Below, piece by piece: positions 7,378 through 17,303 of a stretch of DNA of 27,544 nt; position 1 is the first letter of the stretch, and each line of letters begins with the position of its first letter. The stretch is from Paenarthrobacter nitroguajacolicus JCM 14115. Its GTDB lineage: Bacteria; Actinomycetota; Actinomycetes; Actinomycetales; Micrococcaceae. Position numbers and translations under genes: made by a program. The stretch lies in the NCBI GenBank assembly GCA_001313365.1, contig BBFS01000063.1, positions 1-27,544 of the forward strand, in the 5' to 3' direction. Below the pieces are notes generated by a model. It saw nothing but the letters and a program-made list of their open reading frames with translations, had not been told where the DNA came from and did not search any database.

Positions 7378-7833
7378 ATGACCCATGCAGAGGACCTTCG
7401 TCGTTGGGCGAAAGGTACGTACACAACCGAAGCGGCCACTGAGTTGCTGTTACGGGCTTTCAACGGACGTTTCGCAGAGCCAGAGTGCCCTTGGATCCAC
7501 CCCCCCGGTCTGCACGCAAGGGCGCGGCCGACATCGCGTGGATCGATTTCGGTGCGCTGGCTGACCACGCCCAACGAGGCGCTTTCTCCGGGGGGAGAGG
7601 AACGCTTCCTCCTCCTGGCCGCATCCCTGGGCGGCGAAGTGCACCTCAACCTCGCTCACGTTCTGGCCGGAATGGATCGCGCCCGGACTGACCTTATTTT
7701 GGCGGCAGTGTCACACGCGACCGGCAGCCACGATCATCCCGGAATCACCGTGGGCGCGGACGGCACGCCCAGTTTCTCCGGGCTACCGACAACGCTGTAC
7801 CCGTGGCCTGGTGACGATGACCAGGCCCACTGA
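7378..7833 (+). CDS. Hypothetical protein with a compensated frameshift segment
   Basis: ATG 7378, preceded by AGGACC. It begins MTHAEDLRRWAKGTYTTEAA and then TELLLRAFNGRFAEPECPWI. Between about 7515 and 7590 the printed frame gives a low-quality stretch, while a neighbouring frame gives DIAWIDFGALADHAQRGAFS. I infer a lost base near 7515 and an extra G in the G6 run at 7590, which cancel. The rest reads ERFLLLAASLGGEVHLNLAH and continues as a helical protein of about 150 residues. No family recognised. It may belong to the ssb transcript, and the following gene overlaps its end. Confidence 0.6.
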   Translation: MTHAEDLRRWAKGTYTTEAATELLLRAFNGRFAEPECPWIHPPGLHARARPTSRGSISVRWLTTPNEALSPGGEERFLLLAASLGGEVHLNLAHVLAGMDRARTDLILAAVSHATGSHDHPGITVGADGTPSFSGLPTTLYPWPGDDDQAH

Positions 7834-8080
7834 GAAGAAGGGGCCCTACTTCACTGAAGAGGACCTGCGGCAGATCCGCGCAGCGGTCCAAGCCGTCGGG
7901 AAGCTCGAGGGGGGGTATGTGTCCATTTCGGACTTCGTTGAAGCAGCTGCACGCCGGGAACTGCGACGGCTGCAGCGCAAGTACAACGACGGCCGGAAAT
8001 GGCCGGGTGTTGAAGCCGGCGAACTCCGTCCAGGACGACGCACCCGCGCCGAAACAGCAGCAAGGGAGGACCACCCATGA
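7817..8080 (+). CDS. RHH-type centromere-binding-like protein
   Basis: About 88 residues. The pattern is YFTEEDLRQIRAAVQAV, then GYVSISDFVEAAARRELRRL, then RKYNDGR. It resembles the C-terminal DNA-binding domain of actinobacterial plasmid ParB-like proteins: one strand, two helices, the S.SDFV helix start and the KYN.G tail. Such small ribbon-helix-helix proteins bind centromere or operator DNA. The start is ATG 7817 (GTG 7811 is also possible), inside the previous gene. The G7 run at 7910 adds one Gly (KLEGGYV, where KLEGYV is expected). Its stop overlaps the next start as ATGA at 8077-8080, so translation is coupled to the nuclease gene. A second partition or regulatory protein besides ParB is plausible. 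Confidence 0.65.
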   Translation: MTRPTEKKGPYFTEEDLRQIRAAVQAVGKLEGGYVSISDFVEAAARRELRRLQRKYNDGRKWPGVEAGELRPGRRTRAETAAREDHP

Positions 8081-8671
8081 CCAGCACCCGATACAGGGGG
8101 CCGGCTCCTGCACGGTAGCGTCTTGGCTGTTCTTGCCCTGACCGGTTGCACGTCCCAGGACGGACCGCAGATCGTTCCCGCCGGAAGCCAGGCGCCACTG
8201 CAGGAAGTACCTTGTACTGCGACGGGCACGGCCGAGCGGCCGCAGGCACTTCAAGTCACGGCCAGCGGCCCGTACGCCGTGGAAAAGGTGGTCGATGGGG
8301 GGGACACGATCCGGATCAGCTGCAACGGCACCAACACCCGCGTGAGGCTTGTTGGCATCAACGCACCGGAGAGCGTCAAGGAAGACGCACCGGTGGAGTG
8401 CGGCGGACCGGAAGCATCCACCTACCTGCACTCACTCCTGGACGGGCAACAGGTCTTCCTCTCAGCGGATCCCGCCCAAGGGGTCCGCGACAAGTACGAC
8501 AGGATTCTTGCCTACGTCTGGACAACCGACGGTACCCTGATCAACCGCACGATTCTTGAACAAGGTCACGCCGAGGCGACCGGCTACGGCAAATCCTCCG
8601 CCTACAGCGAGGACTTCACCGCGGCCGCCGATCAAGCCAGAAAGAGCAAGGCGGGGAGATGGAACTGTTGA
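8077..8671 (+). CDS. Thermonuclease-family lipoprotein (frame break at G5)
   Basis: Secreted or membrane-anchored SNase-like nuclease of about 198 residues. ATG 8077 overlaps the previous stop, with GGGAGG upstream. If the G5 at 8096-8100 is read as G4, the N-terminus becomes a lipoprotein signal, MTSTRYRGRLLHGS, a hydrophobic core, then lipobox LTGC. The nuclease domain shows VEKVVDGDTIRI (printed with an extra Gly from a G7 run at 8297), then RVRLVGINAPES with the catalytic Arg and nearby acidic residues, then DKYDRILAYVW with the second catalytic Arg, then GHAEATGY, ending GRWNC. SNases need the DGDT loop for calcium. Surface nucleases occur on several conjugative elements; a role in DNA entry or exclusion is speculation. 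Confidence 0.85.
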
Positions 8672-8714
8672 GACCGCTGTTCACACATCAACCAATCGTT
8701 AGGGGGGGCACACC

Positions 8715-8975
8715 GTGGCCGTCGTTCTGATCTTCTTCGCAGCGTTCGCCGCGGTCGCCCTGGGCGGCTGGATCATCTACGCACTCACCCACCCGGTAGC
8801 CGCCGGCCAGGGCATTCTCATCTTCCTCTGCAAGGCCGCCGGTGTCATCGCGTTGATCACCGCCGTCGTTTCCTGGTTCGGTCAGAGCTTGCTTCAGGCC
8901 GTGCCACCGGCCCTGTTCATGGTCGCCTTCTTCTTCGCCGCGAACCGGCTCGAACGCCGCTGGCGCCGCTGGTGA
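8715..8975 (+). CDS. Small hydrophobic membrane protein
   Basis: GTG 8715 follows a G-rich SD (printed AGGGGGGGC). The 86-residue product has three hydrophobic stretches: VVLIFFAAFAAVALGGWIIY, then GILIFLCKAAGVIALITAVV, then ALFMVAFFFAANRL, ending in a basic ERRWRRW tail. No family recognised. It lies 43 bases after the nuclease lipoprotein gene and ends just before the HNH gene, in the same direction, so it is probably co-transcribed with both. Confidence 0.6.
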   Translation: MAVVLIFFAAFAAVALGGWIIYALTHPVAAGQGILIFLCKAAGVIALITAVVSWFGQSLLQAVPPALFMVAFFFAANRLERRWRRW

Positions 8976-8988
8976 TCCAGTCGTGTCC

Positions 8989-9480
8989 ATGACGCGGGAC
9001 GAGGCCCGCTTCTGGTCCAAGGTCATCAAAGGCCCGTGGGAGAATGACTGCTGGCTCTGGACCGGGGGGGCGGTCGCCGATGACGGTTACGGCCGGTACT
9101 GGATCAAGACCGCCAAGGGGGGCAGCAAGCCGTCCGACCACAGCGCTTCGCTCATCTGCTGCTGACCGGTGAACAACTGGACCCAGATACCAAGCTTCTA
9201 CATTCATGCGATATCCCGATCTGTGTCCGCGCGACGGGCGGACCTGACAGTCACCTGCTTCCTGGCACACAGGCAGAGAACCTGATTGACCGGACACAAA
9301 AGAGACGCCACGCCAACGCCCATTCGTGGCGTTGGCGTGGCGTCGGCCGCGCGAACTTCGCCGCTCAGTCGCGGCAGCTCCGTGATGCGCTCAAAGAGCA
9401 CGGATGGGATGAATCAGTGATCCGACCCCCTCATGTCCGGACACGACCCCCGACGCCCCCCACTCTCTTCTGAATCCTGA
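8989..9480 (+). CDS. HNH endonuclease (frame broken)
   Basis: The N-terminus reads MTRDEARFWSKVIKG, then CWLWTGAVADDGYGRYWI after removal of a G7 insertion at 9064. The printed frame stops at 9165, but a G6 run at 9116 read as G4 continues into a frame with FAHLLLTGEQLDPDTKLLHS, then CDIPICV, then HLLPGTQAENLIDR. This is the HNH_3-type arrangement of phage and plasmid homing-like nucleases: W.WTG...GYGr, hR.a..l..g....... .l.H.CD...CvnP.HL..Gt...N. The expected His-Asn dyad is largely present. The C-terminus is uncertain (TGA 9471 or 9478) and overlaps the convergent gene at 9414. The start could also be GTG 8983. Confidence 0.7.
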
Positions 9481-9854
9481 GTCTCGGCAGGCGCAGCTTC
9501 GGAGCCGGCCTTGGCCTTCTTCGGTGTGGCTACGTCGATACTGCGGACGTAGGAAACGCTGACGTCCAGGAGCTCAGCGATGCCCTGCCTGGTCTCACCG
9601 GTGGCCAGCATCTTCCGGACGGTTTCCTTCGCGTCGTCAACGGCGGCCGCCGCGTTCTTCTTCGCCGTGGCGATCAGTTCCGCTGCCTGCCGTTCGGCTT
9701 CCTCAACGCCTGCCTCGGCCATCATCGTGGCGGCGTGGTAGTCGGTGGCCAGCGACTGAAGCGTCGCTTCGCGTTCGCGCCGTTTCGCGGCCAACTCCTC
9801 AGTCTTCCGACGTGCCTGAACGATCATCGTATTGCGTGTCTTTCCAGCCATCAC
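9414..9854 (-). CDS. Coiled-coil protein with HTH
   Basis: The start is GTG 9854 or ATG 9851 (minus), after a G-rich SD. The N-terminal half is a charged coiled coil (EELAAKRREREATLQSLATD through AELIATAKKNAAAAVDDAKE). A helix-turn-helix follows near residue 95, ETRQGIAELLDVSVSYVRSI, of the Hin/resolvase style. The tail is low-complexity. The combination suggests a DNA-binding scaffold or regulator; similar proteins sit near relaxase genes of actinobacterial plasmids as accessory or control factors, but that is inference. It is transcribed away from traA, with a 408-base gap between their starts. Confidence 0.65.
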   Translation of the reverse strand: MMAGKTRNTMIVQARRKTEELAAKRREREATLQSLATDYHAATMMAEAGVEEAERQAAELIATAKKNAAAAVDDAKETVRKMLATGETRQGIAELLDVSVSYVRSIDVATPKKAKAGSEAAPAETQDSEESGGRRGSCPDMRGSDH

Positions 9855-10262
9855 GGCCCCCCTTTGGTGTGGTCGGTTTTCTGTCTCCGATCCCCCATTC
9901 TTGCAGAAGGCCCTCGGGCAACCGGAAACCTAACGGTTACAAGCCCATACGTGTTCGTTCCGGACGGACCGGCGGGACCGGCGGGGGGGACGGTCTGTGG
10001 GCGCTGGCAGGGGGGGTTAGACACAACTTGCCCTGGGCATGCATGAAACCTCAGGTGTTTGTCGAGCTGTGCATAACCCCTGCCAGCGAGTATCAACAAT
10101 CAAAGCTGCCGCTTTTCATATGGATACCCGCATCAGAATGATGGACTCAATCCGACGTTTTTCGAACCGATACTCGCTAGCTCGCATCAAGCTCAGAACG
10201 CCAAATTCAGTCACACCTCTTGCATTTCGAATAAGAGAGGCCGTTTCCGCTAGAATCGGGTC
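9855..10262. other. Gene-free region before the relaxase, candidate oriT
   Basis: 408 bases without a supportable gene, between divergent starts of an HTH gene and traA. It includes two G7 runs (9982 and 10010), a GC-rich left part with GGACGGACCGGCGGGACCGG, and an AT-richer right part from 10030. Relaxase genes often sit beside their oriT, and gene-free, compositionally distinct DNA here is the best oriT candidate in the window. I could not identify a nic site or a long inverted repeat. Confidence 0.4.
10251..10256 (+). promoter_or_regulatory. -10 box of traA, probably leaderless
   Basis: TAGAAT ends six bases before the ATG at 10263, so transcription would start at or next to the start codon. 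No SD is visible before the ATG. No good -35 was found. Confidence 0.5.
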
Positions 10263-13200
10263 ATGATGTCGCTGCACGTTCTCAGTGCTGGCACCGGTTA
10301 CCTGTACTACACACAGGAGACCGCCAGCGGTGATGAGCTGCGCGCAGGCGACCGCCAGTTGGGCGATTACTACACCGTCCAGGGCCTTCCACCGGGTCAG
10401 TGGCTCGGACGCGGAGCCGAAGCGCTCGGCGTCGCCGGGAACGTCACAGAAGCCCACATGGCCAACCTCTTTGGGCAGGGCCGGCACCCGGCATATGAAG
10501 CCATCCTCGCTGCGAAGCTCGCTGACGGTCTTCCCGCCAAAGCGGCTGAGAAGGCCGCCCAGGCCGAGGCGAAATTGGGACGCCGTTACTACGATTACGG
10601 CCCCCCAAAGACAACGCCCTGGCACAGGCCATCAGTGTCCGTGAGAGCGACTTTGAACGCATGCAGGGTCGCAAGCCCACAGCGGCCGAACGGCACCGCA
10701 TACGGGCCACTGCAGGGGCTGTGATGTTCCGTGAAGGACACGGACGTCCGCCCGCTTCCAAGGAAGAATTGGGCAAGTACATTACCGCGCAGCTGCGACC
10801 CCCAGCAGAACGCCGTGGCCGGTTACGACCTGACCTTTACCCCCCGTGAAAAGCATCTCCGTGCTGTGGGCTCTCGGCGACGGTGACACCCGTCGTCTGG
10901 TTGAAGAAGCCCACCAAGCGGCGCTGAAGCAGTCCGTTGAGTATCTGGAAGAGCACGCCCTGGCCACCCGGTTGGGTACCAACGGCATCGCCCAGACCTC
11001 AGTCAAAGGTGGACTGACGGCGACGGCATTCCGACACCACGATTCCCGTCTTGGGGGGGATCCGAACCTGCACACCCACCTTGTGGTCTCCAACAAGGTC
11101 CAGGACCTTCAGGGGGGGAACTGGAAGACCATCGACGGCAAGCTTCTCCACCGCTCTGCTGTGGCCGTCTCGGAGCACTACAACACACAGATTCAGACCT
11201 ACCTTGAAGATCACGGTGTTCAGTTCGAAGCCCGCACCGTCAACGGCTCCAAGCAGCCCGTCATGGAAGTAGCCTCCGTCCCCCGGGAACTGAACGCGCT
11301 CTTTTCCAAGCGCAGCGCAGGCATCCGTTCGAGCCTGACGGAACTACGCCAAGCGTACGAAGAGCAGCACGGCCACAGCCCCCCCGACCAAGCCGCCCTG
11401 ATCAAGCTCGCGCAGGCCGCAACGCTTGACACCAGGCCCGACAAAGAGCAGCCCAAGAGCCTCGCCGAACAAGCCAAAGCATGGCGGCAGGAAGCCGCAA
11501 CCCTGTACACAGACAAGGACCTGACCCGCATCACCGGAGCCCGTTCCCGGACGCTCCGCCCTGCCGTGACTGAGATTGATATTGACGCAACAGCGCGTCA
11601 GATCATCGCGGCCGTCTCGGACAAACGCTCCACCTGGACGGCGCAGAACGTCATGGCCGAGGCCAACCGCTGGGCACGCGAATACTCCGTTGAACACGGC
11701 CCGGTCCCGGCAGGCACCGTGGAACAAGTGGTCTCCCACAGCCTCAGCACCGCCTCCGTCCGCATCACCCCGGACCAGGTTCACGGCCGGTTCGAAGCAC
11801 TCACCAGAAACGCCGGAACAGCTGACTTCAACCACCGCACAGATACCCGTTACACCTCCACGAAGATCCTCCAAGACGAAAACCTATTGCTGCGCGCCGG
11901 TAAGAAGGACGTCATCCCGGCAGCATCCATGCAGGACTTCGACGCAGCCGTGGACGCCTACAACCTCGCCGTGACCACCGGGGGAGAAGTCACACCCCCC
12001 CCTGGACGCCGGACAGATCGAACTGGCACGCGAGTTCGCCACCTCATCGAAACTCCTCAGTGTCGGAATCGGTGCCGCCGGTACCGGCAAATCCAGCTCC
12101 ATGGGCTTGGTCCGCGCCGCGGTCACCCACGCCGGCGGCAGGGTCATCGGCCTTGCACCCTCAGCCGTTGCGGCGGCGAACCTGGGCGAACAACTCGGCA
12201 TCACCGCGGCGACGACAGACAAGTTCCTACTCAGCCCCAACGAGGCTTTCAAGGTCACACCCGGCACCCTCGTGATCGTCGATGAAGCCGGTATGCAGGG
12301 CACCGGCAAACTCGCCGACGTCGTACGGGCAGTGGAAGCCGGCGGCGGACTGGTCCGGCTCATCGGGGGACGACCGGCAGCTCTCCGCCGTCCAAGCAGG
12401 GGCGCGTTGCGGTTGCTCATCAACGAGGTTGGTGCGACGGAACTGGAGACCATTCACCGGTTCCACAGCCCCCCCGAAGAAGCAGAAGCATCTCTGCTCC
12501 TGCGCACACCCACCGAGCACGAAGCCGACCCGTTCGCCTGGTACAAGGACAACGGACGCGTCCAGGCCGGAAGCATCGAAACCGTTGAAGGTTTGGCCTT
12601 CGGGTTGTGGCAGAGCCGCCTGAACCAGGGCGACGCTGCGGTGATGATGGCACCGACCAACGAAAGTTCCCAACGGCTCTCCGAACGTGCCCAGGCCTAC
12701 CGGATCGAGACCGGCGAAGTCGCCGGCACCGGAGCCTCCGTGCAGCTGCGCGACGGGTCCCACGCATGGGCCGGTGACCACGTAGTAACCCGCCTGAACG
12801 ATACCCAGTTGAAGGTCAAACGAGGCCGGGACGTTGTAAAGAACGGCGACCTCTGGACCGTGGAACAAGCCCACGAGGACGGGTCCCTGTCAGTGAGCCA
12901 CCTCGAGCACGGCGGAACAATCCGGCTCCCTGCCGAGTACGTCTCAGAGCACGTCCACCTTGGCTACGCCCTGACTACCCACCGCGCCCAGGGTATGACC
13001 AAAGATGCCGGTATCCCGATCCTTGATGCCTCCACCACCCGGGAGAACGCCTACGTCGCCGCAACCCGTGGCCGGGATGAGAACGTACTGTTCGTCGCCG
13101 TCGAGGAAGGCCAAGACCGGGACAGTGTTCTGGCCGCTATCGCCGGGAACCACAGCCAGGATTCTTCTGCACACGAGGCGATGGCCACCGAGTACGAACG

Positions 13201-14702
13201 CATTAACTCGCCCCTGACCCTTGCCGATCAGTACCGCTACGTCACCGACGAAGCCAACACCCTGCGCATGGCCGCCATGGCACGGGAGATCCTGGGACCG
13301 GACGCAGAGAAGTTCATCAACGCCGAGTCCTGGGGAGCGGTAGCCACGCACCTGGCTAAAGCCGAACAGGGCGGGTGGGACACCTCCGGGTTGCTGCGCA
13401 CCGCCGCTGGCCAACGCGAGTTCCAGAGCGCCGATGACCTTTCCGCTGTGCTTGCCTGGCGCGTGGAAAAGATCATGGACAAAGCCCCCGAGTTGATCGC
13501 CCAAGCAGGTCAACGCCCGTTGCAGGGACTGACCGACGAGCAGTTGGCCACCCTCCGTGCAGAAGCCGAAGCCGGTGCCCGGGCCGCACGTGAAGCAGCT
13601 GCAGCCCATGGCCCACAGCCAGCTGACCATTGGACCAGCCGCCGGCACGGCAAGCTCACCGACGCCGAGCTGGAACGGAGGATCTTCACCACCCGGTTCA
13701 CCGCACGGGAACAGTCCTCCATCAACGACCCGGCACAGGCCCGCCGCTCCCACCAGCAGCTGCGCGCGCTCCAAGATGAACACCGGATCCGCAACCAGCA
13801 GCTCAAAGAATCCCAGCGCACGGCCGAAACCGCCGAACGCGGCGGCCGCAGCGCTTACGGGAAAAACCCCCGCCGCCGGCGCCAACACCCAGCGCACATG
13901 GGGACACGAAACGATCGCTGCCCGCGCCCGGGCTGAGGAACGCTCCGCACCCTCACACCACGCCCCGTCACCCCTGTGCAGGCACCGGACCGGCTGCCCG
14001 AATGGCTTGCCCCGGCACGCGCGGCAACAAGCCCATACCTGCCCCAGCCATGGAAGGAAGAACTCGCAGCCCGCCGCGAAGTCCTCGCCGCAAGGTTCGA
14101 CGAACGCGGCCACCTCCTGGCGGCCACACCACCGGAATGGCACAGAAACTCGGACCCGTCCCGGCCCGCCCCGACGCCGCCCAGCAGTGGCGCGACGCTG
14201 CGGTCAGCATCGAAATGTTCCGCGCCCGATACAACGTTCCCGAAACGGACGCCACACCAGTGCCAGAGCGGCTCAGAAACGAAGAAATCGGCCAGCAACT
14301 CCACGATCAGGCAGTGACCGTCTCCAAACGCTCACACGCCCTGCCCGAACACACCACCGACCAGGACCGGACACTGGATGCACTGGCGGCGGTCGAGCGT
14401 AGCAAGGACACGCACGCCCCCCCGAGTCACCCGCGCAGCGCGCAACTGACGCGGACCGGAAGGCCAACGCCCAGGAGCCCACGGCCATCACCCCCCCATC
14501 TCAGACGGAGAAGCCACGCCTGATGAGCAAGATGGAACGGATGATCGCGGAACGGCAGGCCAAGCAGGCAGCAGAGCCGAAGCCGGTTGAGAAAGCGCCC
14601 GAGACCGAAGCACAGCGTCAAGCGAGGCTCGCGGCCGAACGGGCTGTCCGGGAACAGCAAAGAAGCAATGATGAGCTGCGGGGTCCAGGACTGGGCTTGT
14701 AG
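10263..14702 (+). CDS. traA: MobF relaxase-helicase TraA/TrwC type (several frame breaks)
   Basis: Relaxase that nicks oriT and unwinds the transferred strand; about 1470 residues once joined. The N-terminus MSLHVLSAGTGYLYYTQETA carries the catalytic-Tyr region, and the HUH metal motif is DPNLHTHLVV near 11060. Helicase motifs: Walker A GAAGTGKSSS (about 12080), Walker B VIVDEAGM (12270), GDDRQLSAVQAGGALR (about 12365, wrong frame as printed), YALTTHRAQG (12965) and YVAATRGRDE (13055). A polar C-terminus runs to TAG 14700. Frame changes: C6 at 10601, C5 near 10801, C6 at 10840, C8 at 11995, G5 at 12365 with a compensating loss near 12400, C5 near 13867, then losses near 13973 and 14147 and C7 at 14417. 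G7/C7 runs add residues at the HUH motif (11053), 11112, 11379 and 12469. ATG 10266 is an alternative start. Confidence 0.92.
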
Positions 14703-14762
14703 CCAACGCTGGTTGGCTGAGAAACCGGGGGCTATGTTTCGTGACCCACGATCCGGAGCTAC

Positions 14763-15875
14763 ATGCATCCTTCGTCGCCCGGGACTCCACTTCGTTCTGA
14801 ACCACTCTCCGCCTGTACTGTTTGGCTGGTGGAGAAGGCATCTGTGGAGCAGACACCCAAGATTCATCTTGGCTGGGTGGCCGTCCTTGCTTTGAGCGGG
14901 TTGCTTATAACCGCGCTGGCCTTTGGCGGACGCTTCGTCCCCGGCATTGGCGAGGATGATCTGGCAGTGTGGCAGTCCATCCTGACCAACTTCGGTGTGG
15001 GTTTGCTATCAGCGGCTGTTTTGCTGCTGTTCGAGCCAAAATTCCGGAAAGTCGTGACAGACACCGTGAACACAGCAACTGCGGGAGTGAAAGACGAAGT
15101 CAGAGAAGCATTTCAAGCCGACATAGATGAACGGTTGGCCCCGCTTGCAGAGCGAATAGCTTCGCTCTATAAGGCCAAATTGGCCGACCAGGAAGCCTTG
15201 GTCACAGATCTGGCCGACAATTTCACCTATGAACGGGTCACGCAGACACTTCGAGAAGCCGATGCCATGGCCGCGCTTCATGCGAAATCTCTCAGGGTCC
15301 AGGCAGAAGACGTCCCTGGGAAACTCCACATCAGCTTGCAGCTCAGGTCTTTCTACAGCGCCGATGCGTGGCTCAATGGCCAGCCAAACGGGGGGGCACA
15401 ACCGGAAGAGGAGCTTGTCCTTTCTGCTTATACGAACGGCGGAAACGACGCCTCGGTAACTTGGGAGCCAGACGAGGACTTCGCCACCGTTGCTTTTGAC
15501 CTGGCGGAAGAACTTGCCAGCCAAGGCGCGCGGGGACTCAAGCAGCAAATCATTTGGGACCCTGTCCTGGCGCGCTTTGAGAAAAACTTCAAGGTAGCCT
15601 CGAATCCAGTCACGGGGGGGTGATGGAGTTCTAGGGATTGACGGCGCTGTGGTGGAAGTAGCCGGATCGGACTCGGCTCCGTGGTACCTCACAAATAAAG
15701 GCTCTACTATCCGAACCAAAGCTGGTCGCTGCCCGCCAAGTCCTTCGTCACAGCCCATAGAGGATACGGCCACGAAAGCCGGACCTTCCCAGATGTGGAG
15801 AAGCCTTCGTGGGCCGACCCAGCGGAGTGGAACTACATGGTCTCCCGAGCGAGATCCCACTTCGACATCTTCTGA
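14763..15875 (+). CDS. Two-TM membrane protein, cargo gene 1 (frame breaks)
   Basis: ATG 14763 has GGAG four bases upstream; GTG near 14829 is an alternative. Two transmembrane segments come first (WVAVLALSGLLITALAFGG and SILTNFGVGLLSAAVLLLFE). A coiled-coil-like region follows (EVREAFQADIDERLAPLAER), then a soluble domain with LHISLQLRSFYSADAWLNGQ. The printed frame ends at 15623 at a G7 run. Beyond it, GVLGIDGAVVEVAGSDSAPW and, after one more shift near 15728, RGYGHESRTFPDVEKPSWAD and a tail ending SRARSHFDIF look like its continuation, giving about 370 residues. No family recognised. It could be a membrane-anchored sensor or effector for the two proteins encoded downstream; that is inference from position only. 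Confidence 0.5.
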
Positions 15876-15929
15876 CGACAAAGCAAGGTCGTTTTCAGTG
15901 CCGGTACTGTTTCTTCGTGAACACTTTCA

Positions 15930-17224
15930 ATGTCCAGCCACGGCCACGGGTACTTTTCGAGGATGTCCCCCGACGAGCAAAAAGATGAACTCGTTCGACT
16001 GGTTCCCACCGCCAAGTTCATTCTTGAAGGCCAAGCTGTACATGAATCCGAGTACGACATCTTGGTTACGTTCGCTGAAGACGCTAGTAAGCGTGCAGAA
16101 CATCTCCATGTCCTATCCCTTGGGGGGGCCAAGGTAGCAAAGGCAAACCAGGCTTACGACTTTCAGGGAACTAGCTGGACTCTGGCACAAGAGGTGACAA
16201 TCAGCACCGGTGTTTCCTCAGCTGTTGCTGCGCTGCTCAGATCAACCGTGATTCCTCACATCCCAGAGGGCGAAAAATACTGTTGGAACTTAACCCACAT
16301 TGATCGTGACAGTCATACGTGGGAAATAAAGCACTTCGATGACTTGGCCGGCTATTGCTCTCCCGTACTCCATCTTGGCACCGAAAAATTCGTCTACGCT
16401 TTCAGTAACCGGCGTCTCGGAGATAGTGGCGGCCTGCAACTGGCATTACCAGGAATCGCCCAGAGGCCCGCAGAGTGGTTGCGGATCTTCCTCGATCTGG
16501 TGGCTGACATCGATCCCGATAGTGTGCCACCTGACGTTGAGTGGAAGACCAGCCAACGGTGGTCACCTCCAGAAGTCAGCGGGTTTGCCCATGAACTACA
16601 AGCGCTGAGTGACGAACGTGAACAGGCTCTGTCTGAACTCCACGACCGGGAAGAAGCGTTGAACGCCCAGCTGAAACTTGCTGCCCAGAAGGCAGAGGTA
16701 GGGCCTGGGAGGCTACTAACGGCCGACGGCGACGAACTTACAGCAGCAGTCCTCAGTTCGCTCACTGATCTCGGATTCCACGTGCAGGACATGGATGATC
16801 ACCACGATGAGAAGACTGGGGCCAAGCTGGAAGACCTTCGCGTCGATGACCCATCCGCCCAGGAGTGGCACTGCTTGGCTGAAGTGAAGGCTATACGAAA
16901 GGGGCAAAGGTCAACGACGTTTCCCAAATCACCGGCCGCCCTGTAGCTGCCTACACAAAGGAAACCGGTGATTTCCCGTCAACCGTATGGCACATCGTGA
17001 ATGCCTGGCGGGGAAAACCACCCTCTACCCGGGACATTGCCATACCCAATGATGATGATTTGAAACCGTTGACCGATGCAGCTGGAGCTCTTGTGGATAC
17101 CCGGGACCTGTTCGAGGCATGGCGCGATGTCCAGGCCGGGAAGATCGACGCTGACGCCGTGCGAGCATCGCTGCGCTCCGCCCGCACCCGGTGGATCTAC
17201 CAACAGCCGCACAGTGCAAATTAG
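15930..17224 (+). CDS. PD-(D/E)XK nuclease-like protein, cargo gene 2 (one frame break)
   Basis: About 431 residues from ATG 15930, with a poor SD. Residues 1-220 are an unrecognised domain (SPDEQKDELVRLVPTAKFIL, then EYDILVTFAEDASKRAEHLH). A coiled coil follows (ELQALSDEREQALSELHDRE). The C-terminal domain has the layout of PD-(D/E)XK nucleases: LTADGDELTAAVLSSLTDLG, then AKLEDLRVDD with the candidate Asp, then LAEVKG with the E-x-K pair, then VNDVSQITG with the helix Gln. The E-V-K pair lies just before a lost G near 16889; the tail continues in another frame (VAAYTKETGDFPSTVWHIVN) to TAG 17224. G7 at 16122 adds one Gly. Possibly a restriction or anti-phage nuclease; specificity unknown. 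Confidence 0.6.
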
Positions 17225-17292
17225 GCCGGTCCGGCCGACCAGTCGGACATGCGTCTCCGCCAGGGAAAAAGTACGTCCCCCCCTTGGCTGGT

Positions 17293-17298
17293 TATGAT
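17293..17298 (+). promoter_or_regulatory. -10 box of cargo gene 3, probably leaderless
   Basis: TATGAT ends five bases before ATG 17304, with no SD between, the same arrangement as at traA (10251). It suggests cargo gene 3 has its own promoter. Confidence 0.45.
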
Positions 17299-17303
17299 TC
17301 GGC

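Noticed and set aside
12944..14143. Long minus-strand open frame (399 codons) antisense to traA
   Set aside because: Cys/Gly-rich translation without motifs; the + strand encodes helicase motifs there.
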